Assembly (NCBI RefSeq): GCF_014836495.1
Contig: NZ_JACSQT010000003.1
Span: forward strand, 310,647-374,646
Source: Cytobacillus stercorigallinarum
GTDB taxonomy: Bacteria; Bacillota; Bacilli; Bacillales; Cytobacillaceae
Direction of reading: 5' to 3'
DNA length: 64,000 nt
In this document: positions 36,343 through 45,569 of the stretch, piece by piece
Numbering within the stretch: position 1 is the stretch's first letter
How the letters are laid out: every line of letters begins with the position of its first letter
Program-made: the position numbers and the translations under genes
The notes under the pieces: model-generated
What the model was told of the DNA's origin: nothing
What the model saw: only the letters and a program-made list of their open reading frames with translations
Database searches by the model: none

Positions 36343-36423
36343 AACATACACCCTTCCTTATTGAAGTTATCCATTCATTCTCGTCTCAACCTGTATTTCC
36401 CTTCTTTTTCCACAAAAGAAAAT

Positions 36424-36444
36424 AGAGTACCAATCAGTACCCTA
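36424..36444 (-). terminator. Weak terminator after the FAD synthetase gene
   Basis: Minus strand AGGGTACTGATTGGTACTCT forms a short hairpin followed by ATTTTCTTTT, overlapping the stop codon. Strength is doubtful. Confidence 0.4.
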
Positions 36445-37293
36445 AGTTGCAGCCTGTTCAAAGGCTATATCATCTGCATATGAAAGAAAATGAATAGTTA
36501 CTTCTTCGTAAGTCAATGCTAGCTGTGGTTTTTTTACGAAAAATTTCAATGTTGATGTTGAAGGGTTAGAGACTTCCAATAGGCCGGATAATTCATCACT
36601 ATCCATCACGAGAGCGGCGTGGTACAAGCCCGTTTTTGGTAAAAAATAAGTGGGATCGATCTGAATACACAGTACGAATTCGCTTGCATCCGGTCGGTAA
36701 TGGTAACATAGTTTGCCGCGAACAGAATAATAAGCTGCCAAGTAATTCGGGATTGTCTGTACATCTCCACTTTGAAGAAGATGGCGAATGGCTGTTGAGC
36801 TTATTTTATGATGATGATGCTCATATTTTTCCACAGTCGTTACCGAAAAGCGTCCGTCGCTATCTTGTTCCAGTTGCTTCATATTGCCTTTTCCTTTAAA
36901 TCCATAGGTAAAATCAAAACCGGCCACCACATGTGCACATGCAAGACCAACGATATACCGCTCAACAAATTGTGTATGAGTAATGCGTGAAAATTGAAGA
37001 TTAAATTGAACAATATAAAGTTTTTCTACACCTAATCGCTTGAAAATTTCTATTTTCATGGGGAGCGGTGTTATATACTTATCAATTGTTTGAGCGTGTG
37101 GGATGCATTGACTAGGATGAGGGAAGAACGTCATGACAGAAAACGTCAGATTTTTTTCTGTAGCCATTCTCTTAGCTGTTTCTAACAAACGCCTATGTCC
37201 TTTATGTACGCCATCAAAAAATCCTAAGGCAAGAACACATGATGTTACGTTGTGAAGGTTCATCGTTTTTTCATTTAAGTGATAGATTTCCAT
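36442..37293 (-). CDS. RibF-like FAD synthetase with degenerate flavokinase part
   Basis: A 283-residue protein. The N-terminal FMN adenylyltransferase is convincing: ALGFFDGVHKGHRRLL (HxGH nucleotidyltransferase motif), TFFPHPSQC, VERYIVGLACAHVVAGFDFT and ISSTAIRHLLQSGDV. The C-terminal 100 residues occupy the flavokinase position but lack the PTAN motif (GKLCYHYRPDAS where G..LG.PTAN is expected) and the following catalytic Glu region. It should make FAD from FMN, not FMN from riboflavin. It lies between hpaD and the regulator on one strand, so it probably raises FAD supply for the HpaB monooxygenases. AGGAGG precedes the start. Confidence 0.82.
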   Translation of the reverse strand: MEIYHLNEKTMNLHNVTSCVLALGFFDGVHKGHRRLLETAKRMATEKNLTFSVMTFFPHPSQCIPHAQTIDKYITPLPMKIEIFKRLGVEKLYIVQFNLQFSRITHTQFVERYIVGLACAHVVAGFDFTYGFKGKGNMKQLEQDSDGRFSVTTVEKYEHHHHKISSTAIRHLLQSGDVQTIPNYLAAYYSVRGKLCYHYRPDASEFVLCIQIDPTYFLPKTGLYHAALVMDSDELSGLLEVSNPSTSTLKFFVKKPQLALTYEEVTIHFLSYADDIAFEQAAT

Positions 37294-37340
37294 GCTTATA
37301 CCTCCTAACGAGTGAACGCGCTCCGGCCAAAGAGCAGTAG

Positions 37341-37364
37341 GCGAGTCCTCTTATAAAGACTCGC
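37341..37364 (-). terminator. Hairpin between hpaD and the FAD synthetase gene
   Basis: GCGAGTC (37341-37347) pairs perfectly with GACTCGC (37358-37364). There is no T-run, so it is more likely an attenuator or RNA-stability element than a full terminator. Confidence 0.4.
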
Positions 37365-37372
37365 TACTTGTA

Positions 37373-38362
37373 TTACACAATAAATATCGGTTTCGCCTGC
37401 TTTAGTTTCCCTGCTACGGTTTCAAGCGGTTTGCCAGTGTGTACATCTAGAACGGTTGATGCTTCATTAAACCAGCAGTCCGGTGCTTCAGCGCCCCAAA
37501 ATGTTTGGCGACGTTTGTCGTTGAGTTCCCAGCGGATTGGTTTGAAGTCAGGATCACTCGTTAAATAATCGCCATTATATAGTTCGATACGATGGCCATC
37601 TGGGTCTCTTAAATAGAGGAAGAAGGCATTGGATAAACCGTGTCTTGCTGGACCGCGTTCAATATTTTCTGCATAACCGAGTGCTGCTAGCACATCACAA
37701 CCATGGATTAGACTCATCGGATCACTTAACCAGTAAGCAATATGATGTACTCTTGGGCCATTCCCATTCATAAATGCCACATCATGCACAGACGGTTTCC
37801 GGTGAATCCAGGCTGCCCAGATTTTATCATCTTCAGTTGCCGTGTATTCTGAACAGGAGAAACCGAGATCTTTAGTATAAAAATCATAAGCGGCTTCCAC
37901 ATCAGAGACCATATTATTGAAATGGTCAATCCGTTGGGCTTTTGCGCCTTGATATAAGTCGTAGCGCTGTAATAGGCGTTCCACTGTATCCATTTTCGCA
38001 AAGAATTCTAAGGGAATTCCGCTGACATCCTGTACGCGTAAGGCTCTGCCTATTGCATGTTGGCTACCTTCTTCTAGCCATTTCGTTTTCATTCCGCGTT
38101 TTTCAAATAAAGCAGCTAATGCATCGAGATCTGCTTCTGAGCGCACTTTATAGCTTGTTACTTCGACATGTGGTGCGTCTGCTTTCTTCAACACTAAACT
38201 ATGATGAACATGTTCCTCTAAACCCCTTAAATAAATCGTATTTTCATCAGATTCGGTTTCAACTAAACCAAGCCCTTTTATATAAAAATCACGAGACCGC
38301 TCTAAATCAGTCACATGTAAAACCGCTCTTGCCGTGCGAATAATATCAAAATCTACACTCAT
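37373..38362 (-). CDS. hpaD: 3,4-Dihydroxyphenylacetate (homoprotocatechuate) 2,3-dioxygenase
   Basis: A 329-residue extradiol ring-cleavage dioxygenase of the vicinal-oxygen-chelate superfamily with two glyoxalase-like modules. Metal ligands of the second module are visible: His in RIDHFNNMV, His in RVHHIAYWLS and Glu in GHRIELYNGDY. The C-terminal extension (PIRWELNDKRRQTFWGAEAP) is typical of homoprotocatechuate 2,3-dioxygenases of the MndD/HPCD type rather than catechol dioxygenases. It opens the ring of the HpaB product with Fe(II) or Mn(II). ATG at 38362 follows GGGGGAG. It is the fourth gene of the minus-strand hpaI-E-B-D series. Confidence 0.88.
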   Translation of the reverse strand: MSVDFDIIRTARAVLHVTDLERSRDFYIKGLGLVETESDENTIYLRGLEEHVHHSLVLKKADAPHVEVTSYKVRSEADLDALAALFEKRGMKTKWLEEGSQHAIGRALRVQDVSGIPLEFFAKMDTVERLLQRYDLYQGAKAQRIDHFNNMVSDVEAAYDFYTKDLGFSCSEYTATEDDKIWAAWIHRKPSVHDVAFMNGNGPRVHHIAYWLSDPMSLIHGCDVLAALGYAENIERGPARHGLSNAFFLYLRDPDGHRIELYNGDYLTSDPDFKPIRWELNDKRRQTFWGAEAPDCWFNEASTVLDVHTGKPLETVAGKLKQAKPIFIV

Positions 38363-38375
38363 CACGCGCTCCCCC

Positions 38376-39848
38376 TTATACGTTTAAAAACTTTGAATTA
38401 GACCCTTTGCCTAAAAATTCTTGGACTCTGACCTTTAACTCATCCTTTGCTTGATAATTATCAAAGTATGTCATCCCCATACGGATAGGATCGCCGAAGA
38501 AGTAGTATTCATAATGCATCTGCCTGCTGCCAAATGCACTCATCGTGATATCCCAAGCTAACCTAAATAGTTGGACTCTCTCGTAACCTTCTAGATTTTT
38601 TCCTTGTAATCCACGGTGAATAATATCGCCAATTTCTTCATTTTGGAAATCCGCTTGTGTCGGAATACCCATTAATCCAGATGCACCTAGTACACGCAGA
38701 ATTTCAATGAGACGTGGATAAACTCTTGGATACCAGTTACGTGCAGCATCGAGTGCCTCGTAATCAGGTGTCATCGTCCCCCACTTATCGAGCTTTGCAT
38801 TATGTTCAGCACGGTACATATGAGATTTCATTGTTTCAAGTGCCAACATGATTTCTGTTCCTTTGTCTTTCACATGTTGGAAACCATCAATACCGATAGC
38901 ATCCATCATCGACAAAGCCACGCCAAGTATAAATTCCGTCTTGATAATATTTTTGGAGACAACTTGGTGCGACATATGCACGACTGCATTTGTTTCGCGG
39001 AAAGTGCGGTTACAAATCGATGAATTCCCGCACACAAATACGCGCTCCCAAGGCACAAAAACATTTTCAAATGAAACAATCGCATCCCCTTCTTCAAAAC
39101 GGGAACTAAGTGGATGGTCAAAACTGTTTTTACCGTAATCAAATGATTCCCTGCTAATGAATTTTAAACCTGGAGTATTATTTGGAATGGCAAAGGCGAG
39201 TGAGTACGGATCATCTAGTTCACCCGCTTTTTTCACCGTAGATGGAAACACGAGAATCTCATCAGTGATGCCGCCTTGCGTCGCTAATAAACGGATACCA
39301 TCCACATATATCCCTTCATCTGTTTTCTTCACTAAATGGAGAGCGACATTAGCATCCTTCTGTTCATGTTGTGCCTTAGCACGGTTCACTTGTGGATGAA
39401 TCAATGTATGAGTCAAGCTAATATCATTTTCTCTAGCAAACTCGTAATACTTACGGGCATTTTCTGCGAACATCGGGTCTGCCTCAGCAAATAGACTATT
39501 AGCTACACCCATCGCCATCACTTCTGCATTCAAGTAATCTGGTGATCGTCCCATCATACCGCCAGATGTGAGGGCCCACTCTTGAATGGCTTCACGTCTT
39601 TTTATTACATCTTCAATCGTTTTTGGTTGCAGCCAAGTCATGCCTACTTGTTCACCTGTTGTCGGTGATGTGTAAAGCATTTTCTCCGGTTTTTCAAACT
39701 GCAAATCGTATAGGTTCGCCATTGATTTCACGACACCTTTTAAACTGGGATGTGTTGTTACATCTTGCACTCTTTCGCCGTGCAAATAAATATTATTGCT
39801 TGCTGTTTGTAGCCGCTCAATATATTGCTTCCCATTCTTTGCCCCCAT
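38376..39848 (-). CDS. hpaB: HpaB-type 4-hydroxyphenylacetate 3-monooxygenase, oxygenase component, copy 2
   Basis: A 490-residue HpaB-family oxygenase. Marks: GKQYIERLQTASNNIYLHGE, VTTHPSLKG, MMGRSPDYLNAEV, HTLIHPQVNRAK, the loop KNSFDHPLSSRFEEGDAIVS and FENVFVPWERVF. It sits directly between hpaE and hpaD, so this copy is the probable 4-hydroxyphenylacetate 3-hydroxylase of the pathway. The partner reductase HpaC is not in the window. It shares family motifs but little run-length identity with copy 1, so the two are old paralogues rather than a recent duplication. Confidence 0.87.
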   Translation of the reverse strand: MGAKNGKQYIERLQTASNNIYLHGERVQDVTTHPSLKGVVKSMANLYDLQFEKPEKMLYTSPTTGEQVGMTWLQPKTIEDVIKRREAIQEWALTSGGMMGRSPDYLNAEVMAMGVANSLFAEADPMFAENARKYYEFARENDISLTHTLIHPQVNRAKAQHEQKDANVALHLVKKTDEGIYVDGIRLLATQGGITDEILVFPSTVKKAGELDDPYSLAFAIPNNTPGLKFISRESFDYGKNSFDHPLSSRFEEGDAIVSFENVFVPWERVFVCGNSSICNRTFRETNAVVHMSHQVVSKNIIKTEFILGVALSMMDAIGIDGFQHVKDKGTEIMLALETMKSHMYRAEHNAKLDKWGTMTPDYEALDAARNWYPRVYPRLIEILRVLGASGLMGIPTQADFQNEEIGDIIHRGLQGKNLEGYERVQLFRLAWDITMSAFGSRQMHYEYYFFGDPIRMGMTYFDNYQAKDELKVRVQEFLGKGSNSKFLNV

Positions 39849-39860
39849 CTATTCCCCTCC

Positions 39861-41381
39861 TTATTTTTTCTTACCGAATTGTGGAATATGGTGATCACTG
39901 ATGGCGACATGAATGACTTTAGGTTCTGTATAAAACTCGAAAATGGCATAATGTCCACCTTCTCTGCCGATACCACTCGCCTTCGTTCCACCAAACGGAA
40001 TGCGTAAATCCCGTGTATTTTGTGAATTAATCCAAATCATTCCTGCCTCTACAGCTTGGGCCACGCGGTGACCACGCTTAATATCATTCGTCCAAACGAA
40101 CCCAGCTAAGCCGTATTTAACGTCGTTCGCCACTTTGATGACCTCTTCTTCTGTTTCAAATTCAATTACAGCCATCACTGGTCCGAAAATTTCTTCCTGA
40201 CAAACCTTCATATCATTCGTCGCATTTAATAATAAAGTAGGCGGAACATAGTTACCGGCAGAGAATGCTGCTGGCACGTCCCCTTGGAAAACGTCACAAC
40301 CTTCTTCTCCCGCGATTTCAATATATTTTTTCACTTTGTTATAATGGGCCGTTTCAATCAGCGGGCCAAGTTCAGTGGACTTATCCATCGGATCACCAAC
40401 GACAATGTTCTTCACCCGTTCTTTAAGTGCTGCAACGAACTTTTCTTTAATATTTTTGTGTAAAAACACGCGGGAATTCGATGTACAGCGCTCACCATTA
40501 AACGAGAATATCCCCCAAACAGCTGCATCAAGGGCGCGATCTAAATCGGCATCCTCAAAAACAATCAACGGTGATTTCCCCCCTAATTCCATTGAGGTTT
40601 TCTTCAACGTATCGGCAGCATTTTTAATAATGGTCGAGCCAGTCGTTGTTTCACCCGTAAATGAAATCGCTTCCACATCAGGATGACGAACAAGCGCATC
40701 ACCGGCCGTTTCCCCGAAACCGTGGACAATATTGAATACCCCTTTCGGCAAACCGGCTTTTTGTATCACTTCAGCCAGTTTATTTGCCGTTAAAGGAGAT
40801 AGCTCCGCAGGTTTAAGGACGACTGTATTCCCAGTCGCTAAAGCAGGCGCCACCTTCCATGTTTCTAACATAAACGGCGCATTCCACGGAGTAATTAACC
40901 CCACCACCCCAAGCGGTTTATAGATTGTGTAATTGATAAATTCATCGTCCACTTGATAAGCCTCACCATGCAAGGTAGATTCAACCATTTTCGCGTAAAA
41001 TCGGAAGTTCATCGCCGCACGTGCTGCTTGTTTTTTCGTTTGACTGATCGGTAACCCTGTATCAATCGCTTCTAATCTCGCAATCTCTTCCGCTTCTTCA
41101 TCAATAAGGTCAGCGATGCGGTTAATATAAACCATACGCTCTGAGATTTTCATTGTTTTCCAAGTCGTATCAAAAGCGGTTTTCGCACTTTCTACCGCGG
41201 CATCAATATCTTCCTTCCTACCTTCAGCTACAAGATTAATCGTTTCATTCGTAAAAGGACTTAAATTGGCAAACGTTTTCTTTGAAACACTATCAACAAA
41301 TTCACCGTTGATAAACAGCGATACGTCCTCAACAGCTAGATTTTGTGTCGGTTGGTTCGTCTCGGTTACATGATTGGCCAT
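39861..41381 (-). CDS. hpaE: 5-Carboxymethyl-2-hydroxymuconate semialdehyde dehydrogenase
   Basis: A 506-residue aldehyde dehydrogenase. The catalytic Cys (FNGERCTSNSR, about residue 296), general-base Glu (SMELGGKSPLIVFEDADLD), NAD motif FTGETTTGS and N-terminal PWNAPFMLETWKVAPALATG are all in place. Position between the DapA-type HpaI and HpaB/HpaD genes gives the substrate: it oxidises the ring-cleavage semialdehyde to 5-carboxymethyl-2-hydroxymuconate. The long polar N-terminus (about 20 residues before LFINGEFVDS) is common in HpaE. Spacing to neighbours is 12-27 bases, consistent with one operon. Confidence 0.87.
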   Translation of the reverse strand: MANHVTETNQPTQNLAVEDVSLFINGEFVDSVSKKTFANLSPFTNETINLVAEGRKEDIDAAVESAKTAFDTTWKTMKISERMVYINRIADLIDEEAEEIARLEAIDTGLPISQTKKQAARAAMNFRFYAKMVESTLHGEAYQVDDEFINYTIYKPLGVVGLITPWNAPFMLETWKVAPALATGNTVVLKPAELSPLTANKLAEVIQKAGLPKGVFNIVHGFGETAGDALVRHPDVEAISFTGETTTGSTIIKNAADTLKKTSMELGGKSPLIVFEDADLDRALDAAVWGIFSFNGERCTSNSRVFLHKNIKEKFVAALKERVKNIVVGDPMDKSTELGPLIETAHYNKVKKYIEIAGEEGCDVFQGDVPAAFSAGNYVPPTLLLNATNDMKVCQEEIFGPVMAVIEFETEEEVIKVANDVKYGLAGFVWTNDIKRGHRVAQAVEAGMIWINSQNTRDLRIPFGGTKASGIGREGGHYAIFEFYTEPKVIHVAISDHHIPQFGKKK

Positions 41382-41408
41382 ATTGATTCACTCCTTTTTA
41401 AAATCGGC

Positions 41409-42338
41409 TTACTTCTGCACGACACCGCCTGGAAGCTCTACATATTGTTTTAATACTTCTGCAATTTCATCTTGTAAGCTCTTCGTTGGTAAATCCATTG
41501 GCAATCTGAGAACGGGCTTAATTTTGCCCATTTGACCTAGCGCTGCTTTTAATGGGGCAGGGTTCGTATCTTTGAACAAAACATCATTTAACTCCATGAG
41601 TTCGTAATGCAAGTTTTGAGATTGCTCGACATCGCCATTTTTCCATGCATCATAAATCGCTGCCACTTTATCAGGAACAATATTTGCTGTTGCACTAATA
41701 TGTCCCGCGCCACCAATGGCCAGCATCGGGTAACAGAGGAGTTCAATTCCTGAATAGAGTAGGAAGTCACGACCGCAATTTAGTAACACACGATTCACAT
41801 GTTCGAAATCTTTATTTGATTCTTTTACACCAATAATATTTGGACAATCTTTACTTAACTTCGCAAGTGTTTCCACATGCATATTTGTTCCTGTTCGACC
41901 TGGGATGTTATATACAATAAGGGGAAGATCAGGTACAGAGTCAGCGACGAGCTTAAAATGTTTATATAACGCATGTTGCGAAGGCTTATTATAATAAGGA
42001 ACGATAATAAGGGCAGCGTCTGCACCCATTTCTTCTGCTTTCTTCGTTAAATACAACGTTTCTTGATGGTTTGTTGAGCCTGTACCTGGTACAAATGGTA
42101 CTCTTCCGTTAATCGTTTCTTTTGCCACTTCCATCACTTTGATTCGTTCATCGATTGTCAATGAACTTGGTTCTCCAGTTGTTCCCGTAACAGAAATGCC
42201 ATGACTTCCGCTTTCAATATGCCAATGGATGAGTTTTTTAAATGATTCAAAGTCTATCGATTCATCTTCATGAAATGGTGTAATAATCGGGGCAATCGAA
42301 CCTCTTAATCTTTGTTTTACTTCTGCAAACTTCGTCAT
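41409..42338 (-). CDS. DapA-superfamily 2,4-dihydroxyhept-2-ene-1,7-dioate aldolase (HpaI role)
   Basis: A 309-residue class I aldolase of the DHDPS (DapA) superfamily. The GTTGEPSSLT phosphate-binding-like loop, VPYYNKPSQ, the active-site Tyr in LIVYNIPGRTG and Schiff-base Lys in IIGVKESNKDFEH are present. DapA itself is unlikely here. Gram-positive 4-hydroxyphenylacetate clusters carry a DapA-type enzyme that replaces class II HpaI (TIGR02313, HpaI-NOT-DapA). It would split 2,4-dihydroxyhept-2-enedioate into pyruvate and succinate semialdehyde. It is the first gene of the minus-strand operon, divergent from the LysR regulator. Confidence 0.78.
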   Translation of the reverse strand: MTKFAEVKQRLRGSIAPIITPFHEDESIDFESFKKLIHWHIESGSHGISVTGTTGEPSSLTIDERIKVMEVAKETINGRVPFVPGTGSTNHQETLYLTKKAEEMGADAALIIVPYYNKPSQHALYKHFKLVADSVPDLPLIVYNIPGRTGTNMHVETLAKLSKDCPNIIGVKESNKDFEHVNRVLLNCGRDFLLYSGIELLCYPMLAIGGAGHISATANIVPDKVAAIYDAWKNGDVEQSQNLHYELMELNDVLFKDTNPAPLKAALGQMGKIKPVLRLPMDLPTKSLQDEIAEVLKQYVELPGGVVQK

Positions 42339-42390
42339 TTACAAACACTCCTTCTTTTTATTTAGTTCTGAAATTTTAGAATATTTTTAC

Positions 42391-42404
42391 TGTAAGCTCT
42401 TTCA
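42391..42404 (-). promoter_or_regulatory. Possible cre-like site upstream of hpaI
   Basis: TGTAAGCTCTTTCA is near the cre consensus but lacks the central CG. It lies about 55 bases upstream of the start codon. Confidence 0.25.
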
Positions 42405-42460
42405 ATTGCAGTTTAACATGTGTTAGATTATATAAAAAATATTGTTTTTGTTTGTTTTGG

Positions 42461-42475
42461 ATATAAAAAAAGTAT
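42461..42475 (+). promoter_or_regulatory. LysR-type operator (ATAT-N7-GTAT)
   Basis: ATATAAAAAAAGTAT fits the LysR T-N11-A box (ATAC-N7-GTAT class). An 18-base stretch around it recurs at 45641-45658, in the other divergent intergenic region of the cluster. It lies 20 bases before the regulator start. Confidence 0.5.
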
Positions 42476-42494
42476 AGTTTCAAGGAGGCGCAAT

Positions 42495-43382
42495 ATGGAC
42501 ATAAAGCAGCTGCAATACTTTTGTACAATTGTTCAAGAAGGGCAAATCACTCGAGCAGCAAAGAAGTTACATATGGCACAACCACCACTTAGTCACCAGC
42601 TGAAACAGTTAGAAGATGAACTAGAAGTCAAATTATTCGATCGCATCGGCAGGAAAATGGAACTGACCAAATCAGGCAGGGTCCTTTATGAACGCGCCTT
42701 GCAAATATTATCTGAGTTAGATGAGGCAAAAAATGAAGTCAAAGAAACAAATGAAGGCATAAAAGGAAAATTGGCTATCGGCGCGAGCAAATCATGTTTC
42801 GCCTTTTTACCCGATCGCCTGCGTGCTTTTCGTGAAAAATACCCTCTCGTTACTTTTCAGTTAAGAGAAGGTGACACATACTACATTGGCGAGCTGCTGA
42901 AGAATCGTGAAATCGAACTAGCTGTCACTCGCCTCCCACTAGAGATGGATGATATTGAGATGATTCGTTTTCCGACAGAACCATACGTCCTCGTCATCCC
43001 GGAATCATGGCAACAACATATCCACAACAAGACCTCAATCAGAATGAAAGATATCAAAAACTTCCCATTACTCTTACTCCATCGCATCAATGGCAAAGGT
43101 CAATTCGAAATCGTCACAAATGAATGCCGACGTCACGGCTTCGAACCGAAAGTGATTTTGGAGTGTCCTGATGCCTCTATGCTATTATCCCTTGTGAGTG
43201 CCGGTGTTGGCGCAACGATTGTGCCTAAATCTACACTGCAATCCTATTATGCAGACAAGACGATGGTCGTAGAACTAGAAGATGCAACCATCCAATCAGA
43301 ATCAGCCATTATCTGGTTGAAAAATCGTTACCTCTCCAAAAGTGCGAGTCGGATGATAGAGACCTTTCAAACAAACGTTTGA
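42495..43382 (+). CDS. LysR-family transcriptional regulator of the 4-hydroxyphenylacetate cluster
   Basis: A 295-residue LysR-type regulator. Residues 1-60 are the winged helix (MDIKQLQYFCTIVQEGQITR, AAKKLHMAQPPLSHQLKQLE). The effector domain follows (KGKLAIGASKSCFAFLPDRL to VVELEDATIQSESAIIWLKN). ATG at 42495 sits behind AAGGAGG. It resembles CitR/CatM-like regulators in the N-terminal SAAKxLHxAQPPLSxQLKxLE pattern. It is divergent from hpaI-E-B-D, and a LysR-type box is found on both sides of the cluster. It probably activates the pathway in response to an intermediate (inference). Confidence 0.86.
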   Translation: MDIKQLQYFCTIVQEGQITRAAKKLHMAQPPLSHQLKQLEDELEVKLFDRIGRKMELTKSGRVLYERALQILSELDEAKNEVKETNEGIKGKLAIGASKSCFAFLPDRLRAFREKYPLVTFQLREGDTYYIGELLKNREIELAVTRLPLEMDDIEMIRFPTEPYVLVIPESWQQHIHNKTSIRMKDIKNFPLLLLHRINGKGQFEIVTNECRRHGFEPKVILECPDASMLLSLVSAGVGATIVPKSTLQSYYADKTMVVELEDATIQSESAIIWLKNRYLSKSASRMIETFQTNV

Positions 43383-43512
43383 TTGAATTGGGTGAGATAG
43401 GTTGATAGAGTAGTTTTTTGAGATGGGTATATTTGGTTTCGAACGGGGGGAAAGGGGATTTTCACAGTTCCTTTTTACCGGTGATTTTTTTCGATTCGCT
43501 TGGTAAACTGAG

Positions 43513-43545
43513 AGCAACAATTTCTCTTTTTGCGTCGCTCTCATC
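43513..43545 (-). repeat. Solo degenerate unit of the 51-bp family
   Basis: TTTCTCTTTTTGCGTCGCTC matches the core of arrays 2 and 3 (TCTTTTTTCGTTGCTCAT). It especially resembles the degenerate last unit of array 2 at about 32770-32790. It lies between converging genes, like arrays 2 and 3. Confidence 0.4.
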
Positions 43546-43582
43546 CCCCGCTCTTCCTACAAGAGCCGTAACATCTCTCCTC

Positions 43583-43620
43583 ATAAAAAAACAAGATACC
43601 CGCCAACAACCAGGCATCTC
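43583..43620 (-). terminator. Intrinsic terminator after the symporter gene
   Basis: Minus strand AGATGCCTG...CGGGTATCT, followed by a run of seven T residues, ends the symporter transcript. Confidence 0.75.
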
Positions 43621-43632
43621 GTTCACCAATAT

Positions 43633-45189
43633 TTAATGTTTAATTACACCTTTCACATCGCTACCTGTATGTGATTTTACTAATATTTCTGTATAGCGAT
43701 CTTCTTCCAAAGCTGCTTTCTTGGCACCAATTTTTGTCCCGATGTAACAAGCTAAGAAACCAAGTGGGATGGAAACGATACCTGGTGAAGAAAGCGGGAA
43801 GATAGCTTCACCTGTTAGGAGTGCCGCACCTGGTACAGGATTCCACACATTTGGGCTTAAGGCAACGAGTGTAAGCGTCCCCAGTAAACCGACCAACATC
43901 CCGAAAACCGCCCCCGTTTTATTAAACTTTCGCCAGAATACCGTAAATAAAATAACTGGAAGATTCGAGCTTGCTGCCAAAGTAAAAGCAAGGGAAGCTA
44001 AGAAAGCAACATTGAAGCTTTGTAAAGAAAGGGAGAGTACGATGGATACCGCCGTAATCACTATTGAAGCTAAGCGAACCATGGTCATTTGCTGTTTCTC
44101 TGTCGCTTGTCCATTTTTGAAAATTTCATTATACAAATCATGAGAGAACGCAGCTGCCCCTGTCACAACAATCCCCGCTACAACTGCTAGAATCGTTGCA
44201 AATGAAACCGCTGAAATGAAGGCAAACATCAAATCCCCACCAACAAGTTGCGCCAATAATGGTGCCGCCATATTACCGGCTGGATTGGCTTCAATAATGG
44301 TTGGCATTCCTACTAACTTCGCCGCACCAAATCCTAAGAAGATCACCATAAAATGAAAACACCCCATAATCCACATGACCCAAACAACGGACTTACGCGC
44401 AACTTGGGCATTTGGAACAGTCAAGAATCTGACTAAAATATGCGGTAAGCCTGCCGCCCCAAGCAACAACCCTAACACCAATGAGGCTGCATCCAATCCG
44501 CTTAAATACTTTACCCCAGGGTTCAAGAAATCGGCTCCAACTGGTGTAGCAGTTTTCATCTCAGCAAACATCCCAATGAAGTTAAAATTAAATTGCCACA
44601 TCACCATGATAAACAAAATAAAGGTTCCGCCCACGAGTAATATCGCCTTAATAATCTGGACCCAGCTCGTTGCCGTCATTCCACCGAAGAGTACAAATGT
44701 GAGCATACCAATACCAACAATAATGATTGAGATATGAAATGGAATACCTAATAACAATTTGAACAAAGCACCAGCCGCAACCAATTGGCCAAGCATATAA
44801 AAAATGGATATAACAATTGTGTTAATGGCAGTGACCGCGCGCACCTGCTTGAAACGGTAACGTGCAGTAATCATGTCACCTAATGTGTACTTACCTAAGT
44901 TACGTAAAGGTTCAGCTACTAAAAATAAAATCACTAAGAAGGATAGTAATGCAGGATACATAAGGAAGAATCCATCGAAACCTGACAAAGCAAAGGCGCC
45001 AATTAATCCTAAAAAGGTCGAGGCAGACATAAAGTCACCTGCTAAAGCCAAACCATTTTGCCTAGCAGTTAATCCACCGCCTGCTGTATAAAAAGAGCCA
45101 GCCGTTTTTGTTTTTTTCGAAGCGAAATACGTTATTAGCAAGGTGCCAATAGTAATAATTGAAAAAAGTATAATAACCTGCATATCCAT
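43633..45189 (-). CDS. Sodium:solute symporter, acetate permease (ActP/YwcA) type
   Basis: A 518-residue sodium/solute symporter with about 13 membrane segments. Typical SSS signatures are FYTAGGGLTARQNGLALAGD, MSASTFLGLIGAFALSGFDG, DMITARYRFKQVRAVTAINT, FGGMTATSWVQIIKA and GAAGLPHILVRFLTVPNAQ. ATG at 45189 fits best: GAAAGGGAG is 10 bases upstream. The gene lies inside the 4-hydroxyphenylacetate cluster with its DUF485 partner. The transported acid may be 4-hydroxyphenylacetate or a related aryl acid rather than acetate (inference). It converges on the LysR gene. Confidence 0.85.
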   Translation of the reverse strand: MDMQVIILFSIITIGTLLITYFASKKTKTAGSFYTAGGGLTARQNGLALAGDFMSASTFLGLIGAFALSGFDGFFLMYPALLSFLVILFLVAEPLRNLGKYTLGDMITARYRFKQVRAVTAINTIVISIFYMLGQLVAAGALFKLLLGIPFHISIIIVGIGMLTFVLFGGMTATSWVQIIKAILLVGGTFILFIMVMWQFNFNFIGMFAEMKTATPVGADFLNPGVKYLSGLDAASLVLGLLLGAAGLPHILVRFLTVPNAQVARKSVVWVMWIMGCFHFMVIFLGFGAAKLVGMPTIIEANPAGNMAAPLLAQLVGGDLMFAFISAVSFATILAVVAGIVVTGAAAFSHDLYNEIFKNGQATEKQQMTMVRLASIVITAVSIVLSLSLQSFNVAFLASLAFTLAASSNLPVILFTVFWRKFNKTGAVFGMLVGLLGTLTLVALSPNVWNPVPGAALLTGEAIFPLSSPGIVSIPLGFLACYIGTKIGAKKAALEEDRYTEILVKSHTGSDVKGVIKH

Positions 45190-45190
45190 G

Positions 45191-45517
45191 TTATACATTC
45201 TCCCTTTCTAATATACTTTTCACCACTTCATCAAAATGAGCGGCTCGTTTCACATAAACATTGCACACCCAAAGGGAAACAGGGATAAAAGAAACACCAT
45301 ATAACCAAGCAAGTGTCACTTCTCCAAAAACATGGACATTTAATACATCCGTGTACAGAGCTAAAAAGGGCAAAAGTAATGAGTAACCAACATAGAACAG
45401 TGTATACGAGAGAATAAACTTTTTCTTTTCTGCCATTAACACTCGAAATTCATCCATCTCTGCTATTCGATCATATTTAGTTACATGGGAATGATGATTG
45501 CGCACTTCATTTTGCAT
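45191..45517 (-). CDS. DUF485 membrane protein, symporter partner (YwcB/YjcH-like)
   Basis: A 108-residue protein with two membrane segments (SYTLFYVGYSLLLPFLALYT and FGEVTLAWLYGVSFIPVSLW). An N-terminal EFRVLMAEKKKFI and a C-terminal NVYVKRAAHFDEVVKSILE fit DUF485. This family nearly always precedes an ActP-type symporter gene, as here, with 1 base between stop and next start. Probably a small subunit or stability factor for the symporter. It is the first gene of the minus-strand pair, divergent from hpaG1. Confidence 0.85.
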   Translation of the reverse strand: MQNEVRNHHSHVTKYDRIAEMDEFRVLMAEKKKFILSYTLFYVGYSLLLPFLALYTDVLNVHVFGEVTLAWLYGVSFIPVSLWVCNVYVKRAAHFDEVVKSILERENV

Positions 45518-45569
45518 AGACTATCACATCCTTATTTAATTACTTATCTAAAAATTCAGTCTATTAATT

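Noticed and set aside
41409..42338. Lysine-biosynthesis DapA
   Set aside because: Although the fold is DapA-like, the gene is first in the 4-hydroxyphenylacetate operon, where Gram-positive clusters use this type as HpaI.
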